The notes beneath the pieces are model-generated. The model saw nothing but the letters and a program-made list of their open reading frames with translations. It was not told the origin of the DNA and ran no database searches. The position numbers and the translations under genes are program-made. This document shows positions 11,501 through 19,446 of a stretch of DNA of 64,000 nucleotides, piece by piece. Where the stretch lies: assembly GCF_037392515.1 (NCBI RefSeq), contig NC_090283.1, forward strand, positions 12,034,501 to 12,098,500, given 5' to 3'. Numbering within the stretch: the first letter of the stretch is position 1; each line of letters opens with the position of its first letter. This DNA comes from Haliotis asinina (taxonomy: Eukaryota > Mollusca > Gastropoda > Lepetellida > Haliotidae).

Positions 11501-14500
11501 GGGTCTAAAGTTTATGAATTTCATGGGAAATCTTTAAAATATTTTATAATCAGGATAGAACTGAATAGAACTTGATACCATTCATGTTCTCTGTATGAAA
11601 ATATAGAATTGGCATTTTGCAAGATGCTAGACCGTGTAGTTTGGAAGTCACACATTTATCCTAGTGGTAGTGTCTCACAGCTTGTCCAGTGACGTTGGAC
11701 TGGAAATCATCTGAGGGGAAACAAATGCAGTTTAGACACAGTGCCAGATTAGAGAGCTAATGATAAATGTACAAGACTCGGGTGGGACTGAGATTTTACG
11801 CCGGTGATGACAACCGGATTTGACAGACGCCAGTTCTGACAGATTCCTGTTTTGACGGCTGTACATGCTTTCGACCCTATGTCTCAGGATATAGAGAGGA
11901 GGGTGAAAGGAACGCTAGGGAAGATATCCGACCTGGAGATACGGGTGGGCAGACTGGAGGAGGCCCGATCTAAGATGGGGGATGCTGTAACACCACAGAT
12001 GAAGGGTACCCGGGGACATCGTGCAACCAATAAACAAGAAATTAGCAATACCCGTCCGGTATGTCATAAAGATTTGAACCGTAGATGTGATGGTCAAAAT
12101 ATGTACAGTATACTGACACAAGTCGAAATGTTTTGTTATCGAAAAACCTGTTGTACTAATCCTGTCGTAGCCATCCTCCAATCATATCCCATCCCCGAAC
12201 TGTTCAAAGGGGAGATGTTTAGACACATAGCCGACCAACTAAGCAATGGCATATGCAGTGTCCAAAAAATTGTTACAATTCGGTTCTTGAGACATTTAGA
12301 AGTTGGTATTCAAGTGAAAGGCAAACATTATGGTTGGCAATACAATAGAAAAGTAGTTTTCACCAACAATATTTGCCTTTTAAATTGATATGATACCGTT
12401 CGTGCAACATGTGGGTGATCATTGCAGTTCTTGCTGCAGTGTTCCGGCCCTTGGCCTAGATTTCGGAAGGTATCTTAGCGCTATGATAGTCGTAAGTGCC
12501 ATATACATGTATTAACATCCACTTACGAGTATCTTAGCACCAAGAGAGCTTCGAAAATCTAGGCTCTTGATTATCACAGAGAGGAGAACCTGATTTTGAA
12601 CTACCTCGACCCGGTAGTGTACGCCTCAGTATTAAAAGTTGTATGCTTCTCTTAATGGTAATACGGTCTGATGTACGCCTCTTTGTACCGTTAACCTCCT
12701 GGCAGGGTTGACACGGGAACTTGTTAAAGCATCATTGAGCAATGAAATTAAAATATATTTGATAAAGGTAAGATAAGCCACTGTGTTCTCTCATACGTTC
12801 TGATGACACCCTAAGACCAGAACACCCCCACCTGGAAATCGGCAACGGCGAGTAATGCTAGAGTTCCTATAACGTTCTCCTGGACGTCTGTAGATTCCTT
12901 GAGCAACCACCAGAGGAGGATGAAGTTCATTCTTAAGTAGTATACTGAAATAGTATCCCAGTTTTGTCCAGTGAATCCCAGATGCTGTCTATACCATGCT
13001 AGGATAGAATGGTATCAAGAGTGTACCAACAGCGTTGTTTTTTTAGCAAGCCTTAGCTCTCCGTAAACATTATTTACACTTTACAAACGTGTTTCCATGA
13101 GCGTGGCATCAACAGCGTGCCAACACTCACGTTGATTTTGGGCAAGTCGCGTTCCGTGAACATATCTTAGCTTCCGTATTTGCAGATACAGAAGAGTGCT
13201 TTCCAGGAGCATGTGAACGAAAACGTTATTGTATGATATTCACACTAAAACCGCGTGTGCATGCATCATGCATCTAACGAACTCCCCAAAGGTGAAATAT
13301 GGTAAAAAAGATGACTCAGTATGATAAGCTAATGGTTTTATTTTATTCATTTAGTTTAATCTCGATAGGAAAACAAAAGGTCTCCTCATGTCATATTTTT
13401 TAAATCTGCATTTAATAAAATCAAACAATCAGTATTATTTTTTATGTCAATTCATATATCTTTCAGTTAAAACTTACACGTGTCCCAGGTTTCATCAAGA
13501 ATCCTCAGTTTATGAACGTCATTTTGTCTCTTGGAATCTATTTCTGCAGATAGCTGATACTTGTTATTTTCTGGCGTTGAAGTTCTATGTATCTGTATGT
13601 ATTTCAATGCATACGTTTTAAAAAAAAGCAACAACCGAGGAATGAGACAATGAGATTTTATCAAATGATGTTAGCAATATTGTTCCAAACGCATCAGGAT
13701 CTAGGAGGAGAGGTCAAAGGCACATCAACAAGAGTATCTAAAATAGAAACACGAATGGTCAGACGGGAACCGCAAGTGAAAAGGACCGGTAAAACTGAGG
13801 GGAGACTTGGAGTGAGGCACTTTGGCCAGGTGAGCGGCGCCAAGAACGTATCTGTTAAAATGAAGGTCAATCTAAACGAACAATGTTTCATTTCAAGTTT
13901 GGTAAGGCCTTGAAATTTCTTCAGACTCAGTAGTATTCCAGCTTATATGGCAGTGGTCTGTGAATAATCGAGTCTGAACCAGTCAGTTCAGTGATCAACA
14001 TCATGAGCATCGATCTACGCAACTGGGATACGATGACATGTGTCAACCAAGTCAGCGAGCCTGACCAACCAGTCCCGTTAGTCACCTGCTGCGACAAGAA
14101 TGGGTTACTGAAGATCAGTTTTAACATGGAATTTAACGGGTCTGATAAATTTTGATTTTTATTGGACTTCAAAGTTTCATTGAATGGGAAGGACATTAAT
14201 GTCCCTTTGACTTCTAGGGTTTTACGATGACATCAGCTGATATGTACATTTATCATTCAAGGGATAGTGTTCTCGTCAGGATAAAGCCAATGGATATATT
14301 CGATATCCGTCATATACGGATATCGATGCAAATTAGAGAGGTCATGTGCAAATTTTCGGGATTACTTTCACAGTGTAAACAAACATGACGTCAAGGGTCA
14401 GTGATCGTGTGATGTGAACTGAATACTGCGGATGAGAAGTGAATAAGAATATCAGTAAAAACAACATCAAAATGGCTGTAACTGAGTGATAGTGAACCAC

Positions 14501-17489
14501 GACTTCAACGTACAGTGGGTGACATAGTGTTATCATCAAGAGTAAGCATTTAGATTTGTCTCCAAACCTTAAGGATTATGTTGTATTCTGTTAGATAGGT
14601 TGTCTTTATTTCCTCCACGATTGAAGATTACAGTTTATTGAATAATATTAAATATGGACACATATACGATTTATATAGCAGCATGAGGTGTGCACATGAT
14701 ATCTATACGAGGTTGCAAAAGATGATATCATGTCTTAACATACCGTGCTGTAAGGAACATACAGTCTCTCCAAGTTTCAAATGGAACATCCGAGAAACAC
14801 TCAGGTACACCTCCAAGCATGAAAGACATAATGACATCGTCATCATTAGACCACCAGTCAACAAACGTATTCACATCAATTACATCACACAGGCTGTCAA
14901 ACAGTTCATTTCTTTCATGCATTGTGTTACGGCAGAACATAAGGATGTGTTGACAATGTCGTTTGCTATTCTTCCACACTTACATTCACCAGATTTGATT
15001 TTGCTGACACCGAGTTTTGCAATTGTTAAGTTTCTAATTCTATCGGGAGCATGTATAGCTAGTTTCCATATACTCAGTGCACCATGTCCGATCAAGGAAT
15101 ATCTACTCAAATCCTGTCTGACAGATATTTGCCTCTGTAATGACTCAGTCTCCACTTGCTTTATCCGCCCGGTGATGAAGCGATTCGTAGCTAGTTTTGA
15201 TGGTATGAATAATCTATGTAGTCGTCCAGCAGGTTACACATATCATATTTCTTAATGAGTCGGAGCACATTGAAGAGTGGAGATTTTTTACATTTAGAGG
15301 ATTAAGGATTATGTTGTATTCTGTTATGTTCTGCCTTTTTCAGCTGTCACGTGATACAGCTGCGTTCAGATCTGCCAGCAGCAGCAGCAGCGGTAAGTGA
15401 TATCATCCTTAAACATGTTGACAGAATACGAGCAAAAGTCTTGAAAAATCAAGACTGACTTTCAGTTCTTTCCCAGTGTTTAAAATTGCAAAATGTTATC
15501 CAGCCTCATGTAAGAATGTCTAGTTTTGATTGGTCCACGTGACTCTGATAAAATACCATGTATATTCATCACGATCCGCCAGCGGGAGTATAAAAGTCGT
15601 ATACTCCCGCTGCGAAAGTCATATCCTCCCTCTACGCCTCGGTGACGACGCGAGAAGTGAGAAAAGCGTGCATCGACAAGCCTTTAGTAACGTGCGGTGC
15701 ATTGAGGTCAAACGATCAGCTGGTGTCAACATGGCAGCAAGTCGATTCGATGCGTGTTGTTTTGTTTTGATTTAGTGAAAACATTCAGCTAGATAAATGC
15801 GTTATCACATCGTGTCTCGGTAAATACGGGGTTTTATCAGTCAAGAGTAAGGTTGTATTCCCCAAGCCTCCGGCACAACCTTACTCGGGACTGACAAAAC
15901 CCCGTATTTCCCTCGACACGATGTGATAACTTATAATGCCCAACCCAGACTTTCTTCAGAGGCAGATTTCTTTAGGCGTTTGTAGGTTAGAATATACACA
16001 TTCTTTTTTGAAAAAAAATAAAATAAAATTTTCCAAATGGTAAAATATCTTAATATTTTCAAACTTGTCTTTTAACATTTACACAAGTAAATGCAAGTAT
16101 GAACAAGTACAGTTGCAAGTTGCTGTATATTTTGGTTATTTGGGGATCCGATTAGCCTCTTCATCCACGGGACATTGGGGTAACCCACTGGATAGAGCGT
16201 TCGTTCTTGACGCCGAGGAGCATGGAATATGTATTTATGTCATATTGATGAAACACATAACAATTAGTAGCTTGACATCCATACTCATTCACAATGTTAC
16301 ACATAGAGTGTTCCTATACACCTTGTTTTAAAGATGCTTCGGACAACGATGGAGGTGTGAGGGAGATATATCTTAGTGGCTCATCCAGACCAGTTCTCTG
16401 TGAGTACTCACTGGCATCACAGCCACTGCTAGCATCAAACCAGTATTTGTAGGTTTGAATAAATTACATCGGAATGCCGATGGATGCTCATGTGCTGGTC
16501 ACTGGATTGTCTGGTCCGGACACTATTATCTAAAGATCACCTCCATATAGCTGGAATACTGCTGAGTCGGGCGTTAAACAAATGGACCCAACAACAACAA
16601 CAGACAATATAAGGAACAGCAAAACAAAAAAAAGGTTTTTTTCGCCCATAGAAATTGTAAGTAAAAAGGAACTCAGCGTCTTTTGTTTCTTCACACAACA
16701 GACTTTACAGTCAGTTTGAATAATTATTTCATGTGTTTTCACATATTTCAATAATTATTTCCTTGTGATTTCTTAAATCTTGTGAGTGTTTGAAAAGTGC
16801 CATCTAAATTCCTCTTTCAACACATAGACTGGACGATTTCTTCATTTACAGGTCCATTACTCGACCTGAATGAACAAGAACACAGGAACAGGAAAGGAGA
16901 GCATAAATCGTTACTCAGACACAAAATGTCCCTCGACAAGCCCAAGAAGATGTGTGCTACCTCGGACATTCCCTATACTGACAGTCCACAGTACTGGGAG
17001 GTACAAGCCGCTGTCAAGCTCCTTGATGTTCTTAAGCCAGGACACACCATCTTTGAAATAACCTTGAGCCAACGAACCAAAGAGGCTCACAAGACCCTTA
17101 ACCAACAGGAGGCTGTGAGGCTGAGCCTCTCCTACTGCAAGGACCATGAAAGGGTCTGCGTCATGACGACGACGGGGCGGGACGTATACGTGAAACATGA
17201 CACTGATCTCATCAAGAATATCAAAGACGTACACACGTGGATCAGATTTGAAATTGGTGTTCTTGTCGACAGAAAGAGGAAAAGCGCAGTTTTTCTCAAT
17301 CTCCGTCAAAATGCATCATTTGCGGTTGTCAAAGATATTGGTTTCCACGAGGATTTGTGGTCAGTGTTTGGTATCGTGATTTATACCACTGGAAACAGGT
17401 TCCTGGTGAATATGACACTTGTAAGTGGTTCAGATATTGAAATTACAGGTCGGAAAAAGAAACTGATTGAAAAAGTAGTTGAAAAATAA
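5442..17489 (+). CDS. Coiled-coil protein with C-terminal SPRY-like domain (9 exons, perhaps 10; 5' end not found)
   Basis: Exons 5442-5501, 9589-9655, 10274-10332, 10938-11063, 11888-12058, 13698-13829, 15344-15392, 16334-16399 and 16852-17489 (stop TAA 17487-17489) join with matching phases into 455 residues. A possible 27-bp microexon at 6824-6850 (phase 0 on both sides) would add nine. Layout: residues 1-62 charged, with IRLTNICSFGGNCDLRRSEE first; 63-205 three related coiled-coil exons each starting Asp-Ile or Asp-Leu; 206-244 Ser-rich linker (SASSSSS); about 291-445 a domain with YWEVQAAVKL, FEITLSQR, ARV-like CVMTTTGRDVYV, LWSVFGIV and LVSGSDIEI, the order seen in SPRY/B30.2-like jelly-roll domains of molluscan proteins. 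A binding or scaffold role is inferred; no catalytic motif is visible. No signal-peptide exon or start codon was found upstream, so the N-terminus is incomplete. Confidence 0.7.
5741..5905 (+). repeat. SINE-A copy
   Basis: tRNA-derived SINE family used as reference here: a tRNA-like head with 'gttaaagcgtttattcgtc', a degraded B box, then 'caatgtgtgaagcc', 'atttctgg', 'attgccggaat', 'aagcggcgtaaaac' and an (ACTC)-type tail. Confidence 0.75.
6495..6610 (+). repeat. SINE-B fragment
   Basis: Contains 'catgtcatcgtatcccaatt', 'gcgtaggtcgacgttcat' and 'ttgtccagaccctattac', a diverged middle part of SINE-B, inside an intron of the coiled-coil/SPRY gene. Confidence 0.6.
6824..6850 (+). CDS. Candidate 27-bp microexon
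   Basis: A T-rich tract ending in TAG precedes 27 bases that read TWIKRMEQV, followed by a GTAGGA donor. Both ends are phase 0, so the gene's frame is kept with or without it, and the peptide has coiled-coil character. Short length makes chance likely. Confidence 0.3.
6851..7735. other. Intronic stretch, no gene seen
   Basis: AT-rich intron of the coiled-coil/SPRY gene. It holds a TA-rich patch (about 6866-6900) and a tandem-like pair of 'tatatacacgtatata' segments at 7650-7730. Nothing coding recognised. Confidence 0.5.
7740..8180 (+). mobile_element. LINE (non-LTR retrotransposon) 3' coding fragment
   Basis: The plus strand encodes, with interruptions, NCNSAALFESSIQGKGKRA, then RKLHALHTRLRYMRNTFNYD and LFRINVKNDESCQ, followed after a TGA by GHRCENVLHYF. 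This is the C-terminal region of a non-LTR reverse transcriptase protein, with the 'LHxRLR...NxDLF...C-x-CG...E...H-Y' pattern of its terminal zinc-knuckle-like segment. The reverse transcriptase core is absent: a 5'-truncated, inactive copy in an intron. Confidence 0.65.
8297..8572 (+). repeat. SINE-B, nearly full-length copy (reference copy)
   Basis: Runs from 'ggtcccggggtagaatagg' through 'cagcaacccatgcttgcc', 'taagaggcgactagcggg', 'tgacttggttgacacatgtc', 'gatcgatgctcatg' and 'gaccgccgccatatagc' to an (ACTC)n tail. The same blocks in the same order recur at least a dozen times in this window on both strands. Confidence 0.85.
8817..8979. mobile_element. MITE-like element, family with TA target site (copy 1)
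   Basis: Ends are inverted: 'actgagggaaacaaaataa' on the left and 'ttatttttttcatcagt' on the right, with inner arms 'acttgaaagggcaagt' / 'acttgccttttgaagt'. Both ends are flanked by TA. A second copy of the same family is at 59213-59371. No coding capacity. Confidence 0.65.
9170..9262. repeat. (TAG/CAG)n trinucleotide repeat
   Basis: Imperfect run of GTA, GCA and TAG triplets about 90 bases long in an intron. Confidence 0.7.
9589..10332 (+). CDS. Coiled-coil/SPRY gene: two short linker exons
   Basis: Exon 9589-9655 (SDWLEQEVRSLRR, ends phase 1, donor GTAAGA) joins exon 10274-10332 (IVEDLQKHPQLTPRGSKKSR, donor GTGAGG, ends phase 0). The A|TT junction codes isoleucine. The helix-forming LEQEVRSLRRIVEDL run crosses the splice, which supports the join; the 9589 acceptor has a weak pyrimidine tract. 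Confidence 0.5.
9798..9960. repeat. Two microsatellites: (GAGGT)n and (GTGC)n
   Basis: A GAGGT pentanucleotide is repeated about nine times at 9798-9842, and a GCGT/GTGC tetranucleotide run lies at 9911-9960. Both are intronic. Confidence 0.85.
10600..10790. repeat. Degraded foldback element ends
   Basis: 'ggactagaatctgtacttta' with 'gaaagtgttattcctgatat' (10730-10785) matches the right arm of the foldback at 40545-40793, and a weak left arm is near 10620-10650. A decayed copy of that family. Confidence 0.4.
10805..10950 (+). repeat. 38-bp minisatellite carrying a splice acceptor
   Basis: Four units start at 10805, 10843, 10881 and 10919, exactly 38 bases apart and virtually identical. Each unit contains 'actttgttataaag' followed by 'gacatagtgacggagctg', that is the AG acceptor and the first codons of the coiled-coil exon. 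Only the last copy runs on into the exon; the first three reach a TAA in the coding frame. Confidence 0.9.
10938..13829 (+). CDS. Coiled-coil/SPRY gene: three related coiled-coil exons
   Basis: Exons 10938-11063 (42 codons), 11888-12058 (57) and 13698-13829 (44) are all phase 0-0 and open with related peptides: DIVTELERRVSELEQ, DIERRVKGTLGKISDLEIRV and DLGGEVKGTSTRVSKIETRM. Hydrophobic residues recur at heptad spacing, as in a parallel coiled coil used for oligomerisation. After each coil comes a basic, Gln/Arg/Thr-rich tail. Shared phase and sequence show that the exons arose by duplication. The acceptor of the first is repeated upstream (see the 38-bp minisatellite). Confidence 0.7.
11390..11498. 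mobile_element. Foldback element with GGGCCCACTTG ends
   Basis: Left arm 'gggcccacttgtacaaagc' pairs with right arm 'gctttgtgcaagtgggccc'. The whole piece is about 109 bases and non-coding, a MITE-like hairpin in the intron between two coiled-coil exons. Confidence 0.7.
12453..12564. mobile_element. Foldback element, GGCCTAGATTTTC family (copy 1)
   Basis: Left end 'ggcctagatttcgg' pairs with right end 'tcgaaaatctaggc'. The core has 'gatagtcgtaagtgcc' and 'acttacgagtatcttagc', also inverted. Same family as 18546-18656 and 56052-56158. Confidence 0.7.
12565..13697. other. Intron, no gene seen
   Basis: More than 1 kb of AT-rich intron in the coiled-coil/SPRY gene with no exon-like segment, known repeat or RNA gene that I could support. 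Confidence 0.5.
13925..14135 (-). repeat. SINE-B copy
   Basis: Minus-strand copy with 'tattccagcttatatggc', 'cagttcagtgatcaacatc', 'gatctacgcaactggg' and 'gacatgtgtcaaccaag'; the 5' end is degraded. Confidence 0.75.
14569..15326 (-). mobile_element. LINE 3' fragment with 25-bp target-site duplication
   Basis: The minus strand encodes pieces of a non-LTR retrotransposon C-terminus: SVRQDLSRYSLIGHGALSIW, KLGVSKIKSGECKCGRIAND, then after one frame shift QHILMFCRNTMHERNELFDS and FVDWWSNDDDVIMSFMLGG, with a C-x-C...H-x4-C knuckle. A perfect 25-bp direct repeat flanks it at 14569-14593 and 15302-15326, the target-site duplication of the insertion. The right-hand copy sits 18 bases from the acceptor of exon 15344. 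The 205-residue open frame on the other strand (14638-15255) is a shadow. Confidence 0.75.
15344..16399 (+). CDS. Coiled-coil/SPRY gene: Ser-rich linker exons
   Basis: Exon 15344-15392 encodes LSRDTAAFRSASSSSS from an (AGC)5 run and ends phase 1 (donor GTAAGT). Exon 16334-16399 continues DASDNDGGVREIYLSGSSRP and ends phase 1 (donor GTGAGT). This is a flexible acidic/serine linker between the coiled coils and the globular C-terminal domain. Confidence 0.65.
15520..15940 (+). repeat. Palindrome-bearing repeat, copy 1
   Basis: About 280 bases are almost identical, in inverted orientation, to 32270-32585. A perfect 11-bp inverted repeat around TATAAAAG lies near 15583-15613 (gcgggagtat ... atactcccgc). 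At 15798-15935 two long arms (tatcacatcgtgtc ... gacacgatgtgata, extending through ggggttttatcagtc and gactgacaaaacccc) form a large hairpin. Non-coding; looks like a non-autonomous mobile element. Confidence 0.75.
16478..16592 (+). repeat. SINE-B 3' fragment
   Basis: 'gatgctcatgtgctggtcac', 'ggattgtctggtccggacac', 'atatagctggaatactgctg' and 'agtcgggcgttaaac' in order. Confidence 0.75.
16852..17489 (+). CDS. Coiled-coil/SPRY gene: terminal SPRY-like exon
   Basis: A 638-bp last exon encodes about 212 residues. After a basic, Gln/Lys-rich lead (LNEQEHRNRKGEHKSL) comes the globular part from YWEVQAAVKL to SGSDIEI, then a basic tail GRKKKLIEKVVEK. Motif order fits a SPRY/B30.2-like beta-sandwich, usually a protein-recognition module. 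AATAAA at 17485-17490 overlaps the stop and is unlikely to be the signal used; another lies at 18131-18136. Confidence 0.75.
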
Positions 17490-17501
17490 ACGACCCTCTA
17501 C

Positions 17502-17590
17502 CGTACGTGAAGATCCGGGGTAGATCTGTCTCCACCAGCCCATGGTTGTCGTAAGCGGGCTGGCGGGATCGGGATTCTGTTGGCAAGACC
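17502..17590 (+). repeat. SINE-B 5' fragment
   Basis: 'gtgaagatccggggtagat' and 'ccagcccatggttgtcgtaa' followed by 'ggcgggatcggg', a truncated head of SINE-B just after the SPRY gene's stop. Confidence 0.6.
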
Positions 17591-17729
17591 TGCTAGATTC
17601 TTGTTTATATATAGTTACATCTTGTATTATCTTGTGTCCGCACTATTTGTATACATACCTGTTGTGCTAACTGTTTGATAATTGACACTGAGATCTCAAC
17701 AGTGCTGCAATAATATGATTGGGAAAATA

Positions 17730-17885
17730 GTGAGTGTGTTTGGTTTTACGCCGCTTTTAGCAATATTCCAGCAATATCACGGCGGAAGACACCAGACATG
17801 GGCTTCACACATAGTACGCATGTGGGGAATCGAAACCGGGCCTTCAACCTGACGAGCGAACGCTATAACCACCAGGCTACCCCAA
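17730..17885 (-). repeat. SINE-A copy
   Basis: Minus-strand copy: 'gtgagtgtgtttggttttac', 'gccgcttttagcaatattcc', 'gggcttcacacatagtacgc', 'gtggggaatcgaaaccgggc', 'gcgaacgctataaccacc'. Confidence 0.85.
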
Positions 17886-18465
17886 CCCTCCAGGAATATT
17901 ACGTTTTGTACACGAATATTACGTTTGGTTTAAAAGAACTGTCTGCCCCTGAACAACACAACGCACCTGGCAATGAACTTTAAATATGATCAAGAAGAAA
18001 CCTGGCCAATCAAGCTGGGGTATGACAGATAACGAAAGAAATATGAATTAGATAAGCAGTAAATATTAACTTCTATATGGGAAAACGGATCAGTCAATAT
18101 GAGAATCTTAAATACTGTAAGAGCGAAACGAATAAAAATGTGATAAATGGTTGAAAATGTGATAAGGGATAAAAATGCGATAAATGGATAAAATTGAGAA
18201 AGCTCATGTTCTTGAGTGATATACACTATCAATAACCGATTAAAGTGGGTATTATATATACTACAATAGGAAATCGGACCAATCAAAATACTGAAAAATA
18301 GTCCAAAATTGTAGGGACGTTGGGAAACACGTATCAGTCATACATGGATGTGATAAATAAGAAGAAAGCGAAAAATACCCTCCGAACAAGATTTACTAAG
18401 CATGGCATCCCAAGAGGTCATAATATCTGATACCAAGACATCAGCCTGAAGCAACATCCTCTGGT
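17886..18465. other. Intergenic, nothing recognised
   Basis: AT-rich DNA between the SPRY gene and the channel gene; candidate AATAAA at 18131-18136. No other feature supported. Confidence 0.4.
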
Positions 18466-18545
18466 GCAGAGTGAGTGTACTGGGCCAGTTTATTTTCACG
18501 CCGTTTTATGCGATGCTCCCGTAATGCCACAGCTGGGGACACCAG

Positions 18546-18656
18546 GGCCTAGATTTTCGAAGCTGTCACAGCACTGAGATAGTCGTAAGTCTATATTAAT
18601 GTTTGGCACTTACGATTGTACGTCTTAGCGCTAAGAGAGCTTAGAAAATCTATGCC
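18546..18656. mobile_element. Foldback element, GGCCTAGATTTTC family (copy 2), nested in a SINE
   Basis: Ends 'ggcctagattttcgaagct' and 'agcttagaaaatctatgcc' are inverted. CAG flanks it on both sides (18543-18545 and 18657-18659), and removing one CAG plus the element restores the SINE sequence, so this is a 3-bp target-site duplication. Confidence 0.8.
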
Positions 18657-18674
18657 CAGAAATGGGCGTCACAC

Positions 18675-18841
18675 CACAGGCCCTCGTGTCATTTTGTTTT
18701 AATATAAAAAAATTGAGATGACCCCCGACTTGAAAATATATCTAGATATATTGTACTGTGAAGCTTTTCAAGTCGGGGGTCATCTCAGAATTTTTATTTT
18801 TTTAAAAATCTTTAATCCTGGAAGTGGCACGAGGGCCTGTG
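18675..18841. mobile_element. Second nested foldback element with CACAGGCCCTCGTG ends
   Basis: Outer arms 'cacaggccctcgtg' / 'cacgagggcctgtg' and inner arms 'gagatgacccccgacttg' / 'caagtcgggggtcatctc' make a long hairpin. The flanks 'gcgtcacac' and 'gcctcacac' match at 8 of 9 bases and sit where the SINE is broken, suggesting a 9-bp target-site duplication. Confidence 0.7.
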
Positions 18842-19226
18842 CCTCACACTTGTATCCATGTGGGGAATCGTACCTTGGTGTTCGACGTGACCGTGACGGC
18901 GTGACGGCGTGACGGCGAAAGTTATATTCACCAGGCTCCCCCGCCACCCAGCAGTACATAGATTTGCACTGATCCACGGAGGAAGACACGCAGATAGCCA
19001 CCAGTTATGCTCACCACATAACAGGCAATAGGTTGTAAACACTGGTTTTTGTTAAACACTGTCAGCTGATATAATACAAAATAAAAGACGAATTCACCGG
19101 TCGCATACACGAACGCAGGAAAGTGTAACACAGAGAGTCTAGTCCCTGATTCATGTCCATGACTTGCACAGGGCGACGAATTTCGTCTCAAGGCCGTTGT
19201 ATTGAAACCCGACACTAAACTTGACC

Positions 19227-19233
19227 TTTATAT
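19227..19233 (+). promoter_or_regulatory. Possible TATA box of the Cys-loop channel gene
   Basis: TTTATAT about 132 bases before the ATG at 19365. Position suits a short 5' UTR, but this is the only support. Confidence 0.25.
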
Positions 19234-19364
19234 CACGTTATCTCACACTGGTGGGTCGCTAGCTCGGACAGCCGCTCTTACGTGATTCACAGTCGTGTGT
19301 ACATATCAACGGGCTGGTCAGGCAGGAGTGACCACAGACTGGACAGTGACGGGAAGCTGGAGCA

Positions 19365-19446
19365 ATGGCTTGTTACTCCTACGGAAACATCTTCCTGACT
19401 GTTTTCTGTATTGTGGGAGTGTACCTTGGACTCCCGTGTGTTGAAG
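19365..19446 (+). CDS. Channel exon 1: start codon and signal peptide
   Basis: ATG in a good context (G at -3, G at +4) opens MACYSYGNIFLTVFCIVGVY and ends LGLPCVEG at a GTAAAC donor, phase 1. The hydrophobic stretch is a normal signal peptide, and the G|GT junction with exon 2 at 24869 gives Gly-Ile-Gly-Asp-Lys. The first intron is 5.4 kb. Confidence 0.85.

Larger units (their letters stand above)
18469..18950 (-). repeat. SINE-A interrupted by two nested foldback elements
   Basis: The SINE reads on the minus strand: 'ttttatgcgatgctcccg', 'ctggggacaccag', then after an insertion 'cagaaatgggcgtcacac', and after a second insertion 'tcacacttgtatccatgtgg' and 'ggaatcgtaccttgg'. The two insertions are listed separately. 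A GTGACGGC triplication (about 18888-18916) lies near its head. Confidence 0.7.

Noticed and set aside
14638-15255. 205-codon open frame on the plus strand
   Set aside because: Antisense of the LINE C-terminal fragment; the minus strand carries the recognisable motifs.
15530-15775. 81-codon open frame repeated at 32313-32558
   Set aside because: Conserved only because the two repeat copies are nearly identical DNA; no start context, domain or coding bias to support a protein.
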